NCBI GenBank assembly: GCA_902770965.1
Contig: CACXUY010000001.1
Location: 1-64,000 of the forward strand
Direction: 5' to 3'
Source of the DNA: an uncultured Lachnospiraceae bacterium
GTDB lineage: Bacteria; Bacillota; Clostridia; Lachnospirales; Lachnospiraceae
Length of the DNA: 64,000 bases
Shown here piece after piece: positions 34,086-43,268 of the stretch. The notes beneath the pieces were generated by a model, which saw only the letters and a list, made by a program, of their open reading frames with translations, made no database searches and was not told the origin of the DNA. Numbering within the stretch: position 1 is the stretch's first letter; the number at the start of each line of letters is the position of its first letter. A program made the position numbers and the translations under genes.

Positions 34086-36767
34086 TTGGGCAGATTTTTC
34101 TGGATTATAGAATATTTTAAGGTGGCCGCGGCTTATGGCTTCACCATGTACGTCTGGCCTCTTGTGGTCTTCCGCGGACACCTCAAGGAAAAGAGCGTCA
34201 CCTATCGTTTTCTCTTTTGCACTTTGTCTATGACAACCATCATAACCACGCTGATCAGCTTCCTGGGCATATTCAAGCGGCTCAGCACTCCTCTGGTTGC
34301 CGTGCTCTTCTACGGTGTCTTCATCACACGGCTGCTGATGCTCTACAATCCCTTCCCCCAGATCCGGCACACCCTGCGCAGCTTCCGGCGCAAAACCCTG
34401 ACGGTCAAAAGGCTGCTGCTCAACACAGGCCTGGGGCTTCGTGACGGCGTGAAGGAGCTTGCCCTCATGATATGGGATGGCATCAAGGGCAAAAGGATGG
34501 AATACGCGCTGCTTACTATAGCACTGTTATATGGAACCATTTACTTCAGCTACACCTCGATCGTGACCCATTGCTACGCAGCGTCGGATCAATATGTGCA
34601 TCACTCATGGGCATATTTTCTCTCAGAAGGAAACATATACACCAACGGCATATATCCGGTGGGAATGCACTGCATATTATTTGTCCTCTCCTCCCTTTTC
34701 GGCATCAGCCTCTTCAGCGTGAACCTGTACTTCTCCGTAATCCACATGCATGCCATCCTGCTTTGCGCATATCTGATGATGAAGGAGTTTTACAGCTTCA
34801 AATACACACCTATGTTCGCGCTTTTCGCTTATCTGACTGTCGGAGTCCCTTCGGGCTTAAGCGTCGGAGCCATGTCAAGGCTGACAATGACTCTTCCGCA
34901 GGAATTTGGCTTCTCGGCGATGTTCATCAGCGGCTATGCCCTGCTCCGCTTCATGAAACGGTCAGACATGCCGGACATTGAGATGCCGCGCAGGAGAGTA
35001 TCTTCCGCAAAAATCGCGTTCAAAAAACTCAAGACAGGCCGTCTTGCGATACTTTTTCGTCCGATTGAATTCAAAAATAAAAACCTGGGACGGCTTGCAG
35101 GGCTTTATGACTCAGTCCACTCAAGGCTTGCCGGCTCCGAACGTCTTTCGGCACTGTTCAAGCCTATCCGCTTCAGGCGGCCGTCCTTTTTGCCTTCGAT
35201 GTCTCGTCCGATACGCTTCATATATTCCGTTCTGGCGGACGACGACCTCAGGCTCTTCATCCTGGCAGTCAGCTTTACCATCATGGTCCATTATTACGCT
35301 ACGATCATGGCTTTTTTCATATGCATCGTAATATTCATAACCTATATCCCCAAGAACCTGCAATGGAAGCGACTCCTCAAGATCACTGTAGCTGCCCTCC
35401 TTGCCCTGTTCCTCGCGGCAGCTCCCACGGGCGTAGCTCTGGCAAGGGGCTATAAATTCCAAGGCTCTATTGACTGGGCGCTGTCGGTGGGAAAAAGCAA
35501 GAAGAAAACACAATCGCAGGAAACAAGTTCCTCCGGTTCAGATAACGGTTCCAAAGAGAATGACGAAGACTCTGCCGAAGACTCCTCTCAGGAAAGCCTT
35601 GCGGCAAGAAAAAGCCTTCTTACAAGAACCATAGACGCCGCGATAGAGGCGCCCTCGAAAATAAAAGACACCATCCAAAAGCATAACGCGGCGACCTTCC
35701 AGACGCTGTATCAAGGAGCCCGCGGAAGATGGATGCGCATTGTCTGTCTGGGGGTGATGACAGCCTCCCTGCTCATCGGAGCCTCGCTGAAGCTGACACG
35801 GTCGCTTGCGCGACGCCTTGGAATTGGCGATTCAGGGGGACGAGGGGCTGTCCGCAGATTTTTTCTGGAAAACGGTTCTCATCTTGGCAGACTTCGTCTT
35901 CAGAGCTTTGTCTCATATTTTTGCGTGGCATCTACTCTGCTGGTATTCATGACCGCTTTCAAACCTAAATCCGTCGGTCTCCCTGTCCTTGTCGCGGGAG
36001 ACCGGCTCTGCGCGGTCATAGAGCTTTTTGCGGTCATGACTTACTGCTGCCTTCCGGATTTCGTGATTTCGATCATCGATGGACAGATCCCGGTTCCGGA
36101 TTTTGTGATATCTTCCGCAGCCGCCGTGGCCTGCCTCGGCATCTATATCGGGATGTTCTTCTCCGGGATATATCACGGTTTCCTCTACTGCGGGCTGTCG
36201 CGCTATCCGGCGTCGGTGGAGATAACAGAGCGTATCATCCAGAATACTCCGCAGTTTAAGTTCACGATAGTCTCACCCAGCGAAGAGCTGTACCATATCA
36301 AAGACTATGGCTTTCATGAGGAAATGATCGATTTTGTACAAAAAAGGACGAATCGGACTTACACCATCCCCACGCCTTACATATTCTTCTTCCTAGAGAA
36401 AAAACCCCTGCAATTTGGTCAGATATTATTGCCTGATGGGCCGAAATGGCTGGCAAGCGATTATTATGCCAAGGTATTCGGATATGAGTACGGACACTGC
36501 AGCATAGATCCCGACTACCTGCACGGTGAGACCTCCCATGAACTCGCGGCACAGAAGCTGCCGCAGGTAAAGCTGCGCTCGGATTACTCGATGCAGCTTC
36601 ATGCCCGGGAAATAATGGAATCAAAGGCAATGGAATGGTATGAAGCCTTCAGCAAGGCTTATCCTAACGAAGGCACTGTGATCTACGAGGATGAATACTT
36701 CCTGTGCTACTGCGTCAGGCAGAACGAGTTCAGCCTCTTCACCTTAGGCATCATGGAAGAAAGCTGA
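34086..36767 (+). CDS. Large polytopic membrane protein, GT-C-like, in the Pel locus
   Basis: About fifteen hydrophobic segments. An early outside loop contains D168 followed by H172-H173 (SDQYVHHSWAYF) and then YPVGMH. This resembles the acidic first-loop motif of GT-C glycosyltransferases, which use lipid-linked sugar donors. Residues ~300-375 form a basic cytoplasmic insertion with three related motifs (FRPIEF, FKPIRF, SRPIRF), and ~472-505 form a Ser/Glu-rich stretch. The last ~200 residues are soluble. The start is TTG with AGGAGG 8 bases upstream. I know no named family for the whole protein; a role in lipid-linked sugar transfer or polymer modification is inference. Confidence 0.6.
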   Translation: MGRFFWIIEYFKVAAAYGFTMYVWPLVVFRGHLKEKSVTYRFLFCTLSMTTIITTLISFLGIFKRLSTPLVAVLFYGVFITRLLMLYNPFPQIRHTLRSFRRKTLTVKRLLLNTGLGLRDGVKELALMIWDGIKGKRMEYALLTIALLYGTIYFSYTSIVTHCYAASDQYVHHSWAYFLSEGNIYTNGIYPVGMHCILFVLSSLFGISLFSVNLYFSVIHMHAILLCAYLMMKEFYSFKYTPMFALFAYLTVGVPSGLSVGAMSRLTMTLPQEFGFSAMFISGYALLRFMKRSDMPDIEMPRRRVSSAKIAFKKLKTGRLAILFRPIEFKNKNLGRLAGLYDSVHSRLAGSERLSALFKPIRFRRPSFLPSMSRPIRFIYSVLADDDLRLFILAVSFTIMVHYYATIMAFFICIVIFITYIPKNLQWKRLLKITVAALLALFLAAAPTGVALARGYKFQGSIDWALSVGKSKKKTQSQETSSSGSDNGSKENDEDSAEDSSQESLAARKSLLTRTIDAAIEAPSKIKDTIQKHNAATFQTLYQGARGRWMRIVCLGVMTASLLIGASLKLTRSLARRLGIGDSGGRGAVRRFFLENGSHLGRLRLQSFVSYFCVASTLLVFMTAFKPKSVGLPVLVAGDRLCAVIELFAVMTYCCLPDFVISIIDGQIPVPDFVISSAAAVACLGIYIGMFFSGIYHGFLYCGLSRYPASVEITERIIQNTPQFKFTIVSPSEELYHIKDYGFHEEMIDFVQKRTNRTYTIPTPYIFFFLEKKPLQFGQILLPDGPKWLASDYYAKVFGYEYGHCSIDPDYLHGETSHELAAQKLPQVKLRSDYSMQLHAREIMESKAMEWYEAFSKAYPNEGTVIYEDEYFLCYCVRQNEFSLFTLGIMEES

Positions 36768-36786
36768 TAACACACAAGGAGCGTCT

Positions 36787-38109
36787 ATGCTGATTCTGAA
36801 ACCAAGCTGCCCGCCGGAATCCTCCGTGAGGCTAATAAATCCGGAGCGAGGCTTCTTCGCTATCTTCAGGGCAGAGCTGACCCTTCAGGCTCAGGATGTG
36901 ACAAAGCTGTCTGAGGCTGTCTTCACCCCTGAGGGGGACGATCTCCTGCTCTGCGAGATAAGCCTGCGGCACTTTGCCGACTGCGGCATCAGCGCTGAGG
37001 GACTCCGTCAGGCCCGGGAGCTTCTGTCCGCGCTCAAGGCGAGGAACGGCAGCCTGATACTTCGGTTTCTGTATGACTGGGACGGAAAGGGCATGGCTGC
37101 CGAGCCCAGGAGCCTCGATCTTATCCTTGAACATATACGGCAGCTGGGACCCATCGTCAGCGAACACTCGAACGGCATTTTTCTTCATCAGGGGCTTTTT
37201 ACCGGAAGCTGGGGGGAGATGCACGGCACCCGTTATTCGTCTCCCGACGACATGGCGAAGCTCTATCTCGCCCAGAGGGAAGCATTCGGTCCTGACCTGC
37301 TGCTTTGCGTGAGAACCATAGGGCAGCTTCGCCATCTGGAGAAGCTCCCCTGCCTCGGCAGAAGCATCGGCCTTTATAACGACGGCATGATGGGGAGCGC
37401 CTCCGACCTCGGAAGCTACGCCTCCGATGGCTATCAGGCGGACAGGGAGGAAGCTCTCCTCCTTCAAAACCGCGTCTGCCTTAACGTCCCAAACGGCGGC
37501 GAGGCCATCTACAACCCGCGCTACAGCGATTTTAGCGAGGCTTTTAAGACCTTGAGAAAAATGCGGGTGAGCTACCTGAATCGCTATCACGACCCAAGGG
37601 TATTGGACGCATGGGCCAAGACCCGCATATCTACTCCCGGAATATGGTACGGCATGGACGGCTTAAGCTATATGGAGAGGCATCTCGGATACCGCTATGT
37701 CATAAGCGATGTATCTATGTCAAAAAGCCTTCTTAAAAAGACCCTCCGGGTGAGGATCGAGGTCTCCAACATCGGCTTCGCGCCCCCATACCATAAGCTT
37801 TACCCGAAGCTTACACTACGCAAAGATGACGCGCCGTCCCAGTCTTCATATGAAATTGATTGTATGCCGGAAGGCGGAAGCCCTTACGGCAGCCCGGGGA
37901 AAAAACGGGATATGAGCCATGCTGCCGGAAAAAGAGCTGAGGCAGGCTCTATGGCTTTTTTCTCAGAGATAAAGCTGCCGGAGCTTCCGCGCGGCAGCTT
38001 CCGGCTGTATTTTAGCCTGTGGAGCGAGAAATACGGCAGAGAAATATTTCTGGGAAATGAAGGTCCGAAAGATCTCGGATATCCTATCGGAGGCTTTGAA
38101 CTGACATGA
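36787..38109 (+). CDS. DUF4874/DUF4832 protein (TIM-barrel glycosidase-like)
   Basis: The N-terminal part begins with NPERGFF and has LILRFLYDW, the pattern of DUF4874. The stretch GLFTGSWGEMHG carries a Glu at the expected barrel position. The C-terminal ~150 residues match the DUF4832 beta-sandwich style. The fold resembles glycoside hydrolases, and members often sit in polysaccharide loci, but activity has not been shown for this protein. There is no signal peptide at the chosen start, so it would act inside unless exported otherwise. AAGGAG precedes the ATG. Its end overlaps the next gene by 4 bp (ATGA). Confidence 0.78.
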   Translation: MLILKPSCPPESSVRLINPERGFFAIFRAELTLQAQDVTKLSEAVFTPEGDDLLLCEISLRHFADCGISAEGLRQARELLSALKARNGSLILRFLYDWDGKGMAAEPRSLDLILEHIRQLGPIVSEHSNGIFLHQGLFTGSWGEMHGTRYSSPDDMAKLYLAQREAFGPDLLLCVRTIGQLRHLEKLPCLGRSIGLYNDGMMGSASDLGSYASDGYQADREEALLLQNRVCLNVPNGGEAIYNPRYSDFSEAFKTLRKMRVSYLNRYHDPRVLDAWAKTRISTPGIWYGMDGLSYMERHLGYRYVISDVSMSKSLLKKTLRVRIEVSNIGFAPPYHKLYPKLTLRKDDAPSQSSYEIDCMPEGGSPYGSPGKKRDMSHAAGKRAEAGSMAFFSEIKLPELPRGSFRLYFSLWSEKYGREIFLGNEGPKDLGYPIGGFELT

Positions 38110-39974
38110 TATCAAATAGACGCTATATTTCCATACTGATAATATTCGTTACGACCTTCATCCTCTTTCAAGGTCTGCTGCTTGGCCGTATCATAGTCAG
38201 CGATATCCATGTGAACAAGCATGCAGGTCAAAACGCCCTGACTGCTTCGCAGTCGAGGAAGGTCAGCGACTCCATGAAGTTCGATGACCTGAACTCCTCT
38301 TACTCAGGACTCAAGAACATGTCCTATACCCTTTTTGTGGGCGCGGACAACTCTCCTTACATAAAGACTGTTGATGAATGGTGCTCGTACTATGACAAGA
38401 CCGTGCTGCGCAGCGGCGCCCTGCCGGAACCCGGCGATTTTCCGCTGCCTGACATAATCATAATGTCACCCGACACACTTAAAGGCAGCGAGACCTCTCT
38501 TGAGTGGTATCTCAACCGCGGATGCGACGTGCTCTGCCTCGCGCTGCCGGACGTGGACGTGATCGAGGAGAGCCAGACGCTCCAAAGCCTCCTTGGCATA
38601 CGCAAGATCAGGCAAAAGCTTGTCAGGCTGAAAGGCATACATCTCTTCTCCGGCTTCTTTCTTGGCGGCGAACGCATATACGAAGAAAAACCGGGCGCTG
38701 GTGAAGAGGATCACAGCCTTGATCTTACTGTGCCCTGGTATATCACGCGCGCGAAGACCAAGACCTACCTGCGCGGCATTCTCTCTGATACCGAACAACG
38801 GATCGCTGATGACGCGAGGCTCAAAAACGAGGACATGCCTTCACTTATCTGGTCCAGCCGTACACACAGAGGAACTGTCTTCTCCGTCTGCGGAAACTAT
38901 TTTTCCAGCCGCAAGCTGGCCTTCGGCATCCTCTCCGCAGTGGATTATGAACGGAAAACCTACTCCCTCTACTCTGTCGTTAACGCGCAGGTTTTTTCAT
39001 TTGTAGATTTTCCTGTGATAGCAAACGAAAATGAAGAGGGCATGCAGAAGATTTATGGCCACGGCATGGACAGGTTCGAAGCCGACATCGTAGTGCCTCA
39101 GCTGCAGACACTCGAATCACTTTTCGGATATAAAACGACCTGTTTCATGGCTCCGAAATATGATTACGATGATGAAGCCGATGCGCAGAAAGACACTATA
39201 GAATATTTCCTGCGCATAATCCATGACATAGAAGGCGAGCTGGGGCTTTCTATGCGTTATAAAGGGCAGACGACACTCAAGGACAAGCTCGACCTCGACG
39301 AGGACTACTATACCGCGGAAGAGAGCAGCTATCCGATCCACGCCGCCTTCGCGGATAAGAACGATCTGTCCGATGTGCTTAAAGAGCTGGAGAAGCATCC
39401 GATGTGGAATTCCATACGCACGATCTCCTTATCTCCATCAGACAGCCTTCCCTTCCTGAGCTATGTGTCGGAGCATGTGACCGTCCAGCAGGTAACCTCC
39501 GACTCTTTGTCACACAAGTATTTTCAGGATCTTGAGCTCATAGGACTGGAGACGGCGCTGGGCTATGACAACGTAATGCTTCGCATGAGTGATTCATTGT
39601 GGCCTGAGAGTGAGGAGGATGAATGGCAGAAAGTCTCCCGCGATTCCTCTTCAAACATGTCAACCTATTATGTCCCCTTTTCTGCCTTCGACAAGGTCGC
39701 AATCTCAGAGAGCAATGCCCGCGTCCGCGGATACCTCAGCCGTTCCTACACAGTAAAACGTGACGGCGACGTCATAACGCTGAGCATGCCGGAATACGAT
39801 GATACGGCTAGCTTTGTCCTGAGAACCCACGATGAGCTGATAACCTCAATCGAAGGCGGATCCTTCAAGGAAATAGAAAACAACGCCTACCTTATCACGC
39901 CTGAAGGAAGGCGGACGAGAATATATCTGCACTCGACGCGCAAGGCGATGATTTTCCCCGAGGAGGTCAACTGA
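38106..39974 (+). CDS. DUF2194-family protein (PelA-like position)
   Basis: An N-terminal membrane anchor (about 7-27) and a ~590-residue outer part. The region with DIIIMSPDTL and GCDVLCLALPDVDV recalls Rossmann-like DUF2194 proteins, which occur in Pel-type clusters where PelA would be expected. The second half contains a polysaccharide-deacetylase-like stretch (VDFPVIANENEEGMQKIYGHGMD is not cited in full as motif; only ANENE and HGMD are notable), without the canonical catalytic triad being clear. Overlaps by 4 bp upstream and 1 bp downstream (TGATG) indicate strict co-translation with pelF. A Pel modification or release function is inferred from place. Confidence 0.68.
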   Translation: MISNRRYISILIIFVTTFILFQGLLLGRIIVSDIHVNKHAGQNALTASQSRKVSDSMKFDDLNSSYSGLKNMSYTLFVGADNSPYIKTVDEWCSYYDKTVLRSGALPEPGDFPLPDIIIMSPDTLKGSETSLEWYLNRGCDVLCLALPDVDVIEESQTLQSLLGIRKIRQKLVRLKGIHLFSGFFLGGERIYEEKPGAGEEDHSLDLTVPWYITRAKTKTYLRGILSDTEQRIADDARLKNEDMPSLIWSSRTHRGTVFSVCGNYFSSRKLAFGILSAVDYERKTYSLYSVVNAQVFSFVDFPVIANENEEGMQKIYGHGMDRFEADIVVPQLQTLESLFGYKTTCFMAPKYDYDDEADAQKDTIEYFLRIIHDIEGELGLSMRYKGQTTLKDKLDLDEDYYTAEESSYPIHAAFADKNDLSDVLKELEKHPMWNSIRTISLSPSDSLPFLSYVSEHVTVQQVTSDSLSHKYFQDLELIGLETALGYDNVMLRMSDSLWPESEEDEWQKVSRDSSSNMSTYYVPFSAFDKVAISESNARVRGYLSRSYTVKRDGDVITLSMPEYDDTASFVLRTHDELITSIEGGSFKEIENNAYLITPEGRRTRIYLHSTRKAMIFPEEVN

Positions 39975-41401
39975 TGCGAATATGTTTTATCAGCGAGGGC
40001 TGCTACCCTTACGTCGCCGGCGGCGTATCAAGCTGGATCGACTCCATGATAAGGTCTTTTCCCAAGGTCGATTTCGTCGTCTGGACCGTAATCGCTGACC
40101 GTTCGATCAGCGGACGCTTCGTCTATGAGCTGCCCGAAAACGTTGTTGAGGTACATGAAGCCTACCTCAACGACAAGGATTGGGGCTTGAAAGTGAAAAG
40201 CTTCTCTGTCCCCAAAAAGGCACGACAGGCATTGCGCACCCTACTTCTAGGAAGGCATGCCGACTGGGAGGGAATATTTGACTATGCAGATAAGATGGAT
40301 CCTTCTCCCAACGACCTTCTGATGGGCAAGGAATTCTACGCCATCATCCGCGCGTTCTATGACAGGTACTACCCACAGATCAATTTCACCGACTTCCTGT
40401 GGACCATGCGCTCCGTCTACCTTCCTCTGTTCCAGGTGCTGGGGCAGGATTCACCGAAGGCGGACCTCTACCACTGCGTATCCACAGGTTATGCCGGCAT
40501 CTTAGGCTGCATGGCAAGCCACATCCACGGCGGCGGCCTCCTGATCTCCGAACACGGCATATATACCCGCGAACGCGAAGAGGAGCTGATAAAGGCGGAC
40601 TGGCTGCAGAGCTTTTACAAGAATATCTGGATAGAGCACTTCAAGAAGATGTCCAAGGCAGCTTACGAGAGAGCCTGGGTGGTCACCAGCCTCTTCGAAC
40701 ACGCCAGAGAGCTGCAGGAACAGCTTGATTGCCCGAAGAAAAGCCAGCTGATCATCCCCAACGGCATAGATGTCGGACGGTTCGAGGACATTCCTCAAAA
40801 AGACGAGGACGATGGTTTCGTGGAGATCGGCGCCTTCGTCAGGGTAACACCCATTAAAGATATCAAAACCATGCTGCAGGCGTTTTCTCTGGCGAAAAAA
40901 GCAGACCCCAGGCTGCGCCTCTGGGTCATGGGTCCGGACGATGAGGACATCGAATACGCCAATGAATGCAAGGAATACGCTGCATACCTGGGCATTAACG
41001 ACATTATTTTCACCGGGCGGATCCGGACCCTCGATTACATCGGGAAGATGGATTTCACCATACTGACCAGCATCAGCGAAGGCCAGCCTTTAGTTATCCT
41101 GGAAAGCTTCGCGGCGCGCCGTCCCGTCATAGCCACCGATGTGGGCAATTGTAAAGGGCTGATAATGGGCGAAGAGGATGACGACCTCGGCAAAGCCGGG
41201 ATAGTGACGCATGTCATGAACGTCAGGGAGCTGTCCGCTGCCATGCTTGAGCTCGCGAAGCATCCCAAGATGAGGGCGGCGATGGGCGAGATCGGATACC
41301 GGCGTCTCACATCCCGCTACACCCTGGGTCACATGCGTAATGCGTATACCGCGCTCTACCGCAGTCTGGCAGAAAGGAATGGGACAACATGGCCGGAATA
41401 G
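39974..41401 (+). CDS. pelF: PelF, GT4 glycosyltransferase of Pel synthesis
   Basis: A 475-residue retaining glycosyltransferase with the PelF start pattern ISEGCYPYVAGGVSSW, the HGGGLLISEHGIYTRERE block and IPNGIDV. The GT4 E-x7-E motif is E369 to E377 (EGQPLVILE). PelF is the cytosolic polymerase of Pel and uses UDP-N-acetylhexosamine. It needs the PelD/E/G membrane complex. The ATG overlaps the previous stop, and the end overlaps pelG by 13 bp. Length is close to that of known PelF (about 500 aa). This is the strongest family assignment in the locus. Confidence 0.95.
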   Translation: MRICFISEGCYPYVAGGVSSWIDSMIRSFPKVDFVVWTVIADRSISGRFVYELPENVVEVHEAYLNDKDWGLKVKSFSVPKKARQALRTLLLGRHADWEGIFDYADKMDPSPNDLLMGKEFYAIIRAFYDRYYPQINFTDFLWTMRSVYLPLFQVLGQDSPKADLYHCVSTGYAGILGCMASHIHGGGLLISEHGIYTREREEELIKADWLQSFYKNIWIEHFKKMSKAAYERAWVVTSLFEHARELQEQLDCPKKSQLIIPNGIDVGRFEDIPQKDEDDGFVEIGAFVRVTPIKDIKTMLQAFSLAKKADPRLRLWVMGPDDEDIEYANECKEYAAYLGINDIIFTGRIRTLDYIGKMDFTILTSISEGQPLVILESFAARRPVIATDVGNCKGLIMGEEDDDLGKAGIVTHVMNVRELSAAMLELAKHPKMRAAMGEIGYRRLTSRYTLGHMRNAYTALYRSLAERNGTTWPE

Positions 41402-42876
41402 GAGTCAAGCTTAACCGAATCTACCGAAAGCGATCACTGACCGCAAGGCTGTACGGCTTCGCCTACAGCACCGTCATCACCATCGCGCCCATGTTCGTGG
41501 TCATCGGTGCCGTGCTGACGGCAGAGATTCTGCTGAAATTCCCCCTTGCTTCGTATATGCGCAGGGAGCTGTTCGCGGACACCCTGCTCTATACCTTCAT
41601 CTTCTCTCTCCTCACGGTATCCCCCTTGAACGCGGTGCTGTCCAAGTACGTCTCGGATATCTTCTTTGAGGAGAAATTCGAGGATGTCATGCCATGCTTC
41701 TACGTCGGGCTGGCTATGACAGTGGCTCTCGGCTCTCTGTTAGGCATCCCCTTCTGCGTACATGAATATCTGGTGGGAGAAGTCGCTATCTACTACGTGT
41801 TCACCGGATACTGGTCCTATATGTCGCTGGTGCTGGTTTTCTACAGCATGATCTATATGTCCATCATAAAAAACTATGGAAAGATCTCATTTTTCTTCAT
41901 CATAAGCATGCTGTTCTCCGTCCTGCTCAGCCTCCTGCTGCATTACATAGTGGGCGTTGAGCCGACCTACGCCCTGCTTTTTTCCATGGCGGCCGGCTTC
42001 ACCATGATAGCCACGCTTGAATACAGCCAGATACGTTCATATTTCCGCATGAACAGCGGCGAGTACAAAGCCGTTCTGAAAAAAATAAAGCACTACTGGA
42101 AGATGATTTTCATCAACTTCCTCTACACCCTCGGGCTGTACATACACAACTTCGTGTTCTGGACCGGTGAGCTTCAGAATGTGCTGGTAAAATCCTTCGT
42201 GACGGCCCAGCCCTACGACATGGCCACGTGCCTCGCGATGTTCACCAACATATCGGCGACCATCATTTTCATAACCAACGTGGAGCTTCACTTCAGGGAC
42301 AGATACCGCCACTATTTTGAGATGGTCCTGGGCGGCCGCGGCCATGACATCGATAACTCCAGGGACCGTCTGTTCCGGCAGATGGGGGAGGAAATATTTA
42401 CAGTCATCCGCCTCCAGTTCATCATATCGGTGGTCGTGTTCCTGCTGTGCATGGTGCTTCTTCCCTTGTTCGGCTTTGCCGGAATAATCATGCTGATATA
42501 CCCAGGTCTTTGCGTCGGTTATTTCATTCTTTTTGTCATGTATTCAGAAATACTGTTTCTGTATTATTTCAATGACCTGAACGGAGCCCTGTTTACGACT
42601 GCCATTTTCTGTCTCGGCACCTTTGTGGGAAGCGTCATATCTTCTCACCTCCCTGAATACTGGTACGGCCTTGGCCTCATCCTCGGCGCTTTTGCCGGCT
42701 TTACCACAGCCTATACAAGGCTTCAGTGGATAGAGATCCATCTGAACGAGATGGTTTTCTGCCCCAAGGACGCGGAACATGACCTTGTCGAGAGGGACAT
42801 GCGTCCCAGGCCCGGGGCCGTAGTATATGATAGATCACACAGCACGTGGGTTGATCCTGAAGAAACGGAGGAATAA
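41389..42876 (+). CDS. pelG: PelG, polytopic membrane transporter of Pel
   Basis: Twelve hydrophobic segments over 495 residues and the conserved N-terminus MAGIGVKLNRI, which matches PelG (MAGIGFEL in Pseudomonas). PelG belongs to the MATE/MOP-like flippase group and is thought to move the growing chain across the membrane. AAGGAA precedes the ATG inside the pelF end. The C-terminal tail is hydrophilic (about 460-495). In a Gram-positive cell, no PelB/PelC outer-membrane parts are needed and none are present. Confidence 0.94.
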   Translation: MAGIGVKLNRIYRKRSLTARLYGFAYSTVITIAPMFVVIGAVLTAEILLKFPLASYMRRELFADTLLYTFIFSLLTVSPLNAVLSKYVSDIFFEEKFEDVMPCFYVGLAMTVALGSLLGIPFCVHEYLVGEVAIYYVFTGYWSYMSLVLVFYSMIYMSIIKNYGKISFFFIISMLFSVLLSLLLHYIVGVEPTYALLFSMAAGFTMIATLEYSQIRSYFRMNSGEYKAVLKKIKHYWKMIFINFLYTLGLYIHNFVFWTGELQNVLVKSFVTAQPYDMATCLAMFTNISATIIFITNVELHFRDRYRHYFEMVLGGRGHDIDNSRDRLFRQMGEEIFTVIRLQFIISVVVFLLCMVLLPLFGFAGIIMLIYPGLCVGYFILFVMYSEILFLYYFNDLNGALFTTAIFCLGTFVGSVISSHLPEYWYGLGLILGAFAGFTTAYTRLQWIEIHLNEMVFCPKDAEHDLVERDMRPRPGAVVYDRSHSTWVDPEETEE

Positions 42877-42878
42877 TT

Positions 42879-43235
42879 ATGTTAGCCACCATAGGAAGAG
42901 TCCTTATCATCATTCTTTGGAGCGTTTTGTTCATCGAAAATCTGCGCTGCATCGTCAAAGACAAAATTGATGCCGACACAGGCGTGCTCTGGGCAGTCGC
43001 CATCGGCGCGCTGCAGATCTGCCTCGGAGTCATCAACGTGAAATGGGCGGAGTATCTGGGAAGGCCTTCGACGTTGATAATGGAGATAGAACAGTTCGTG
43101 CTTACCTGCATCCTTTACAACCATGAGCTCGAGATCACGGAAATGCGAAAGAAGAATAACGAGCTCGCCATCCAGCTTTCCCTCATCAAGGAGCAGGTAA
43201 AATCCATCGAGGAGGCAGCCGATACCCCCGAATGA
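42879..43235 (+). CDS. DUF2304-family small membrane protein
   Basis: A 118-residue protein with three hydrophobic segments (about 4-20, 32-52, 64-82) and a charged coiled-coil tail, the DUF2304 layout. Such proteins are commonly coded beside DPM1-like GT2 enzymes and may help them act at the membrane; such an enzyme is encoded two genes later. The ATG is two bases after the pelG stop, with GGAGG inside the end of pelG, so the gene belongs to the same message. Function is unknown. Confidence 0.65.
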   Translation: MLATIGRVLIIILWSVLFIENLRCIVKDKIDADTGVLWAVAIGALQICLGVINVKWAEYLGRPSTLIMEIEQFVLTCILYNHELEITEMRKKNNELAIQLSLIKEQVKSIEEAADTPE

Positions 43236-43268
43236 TAATATAAAAATCAGCAAACGAGGCCACAAAGC

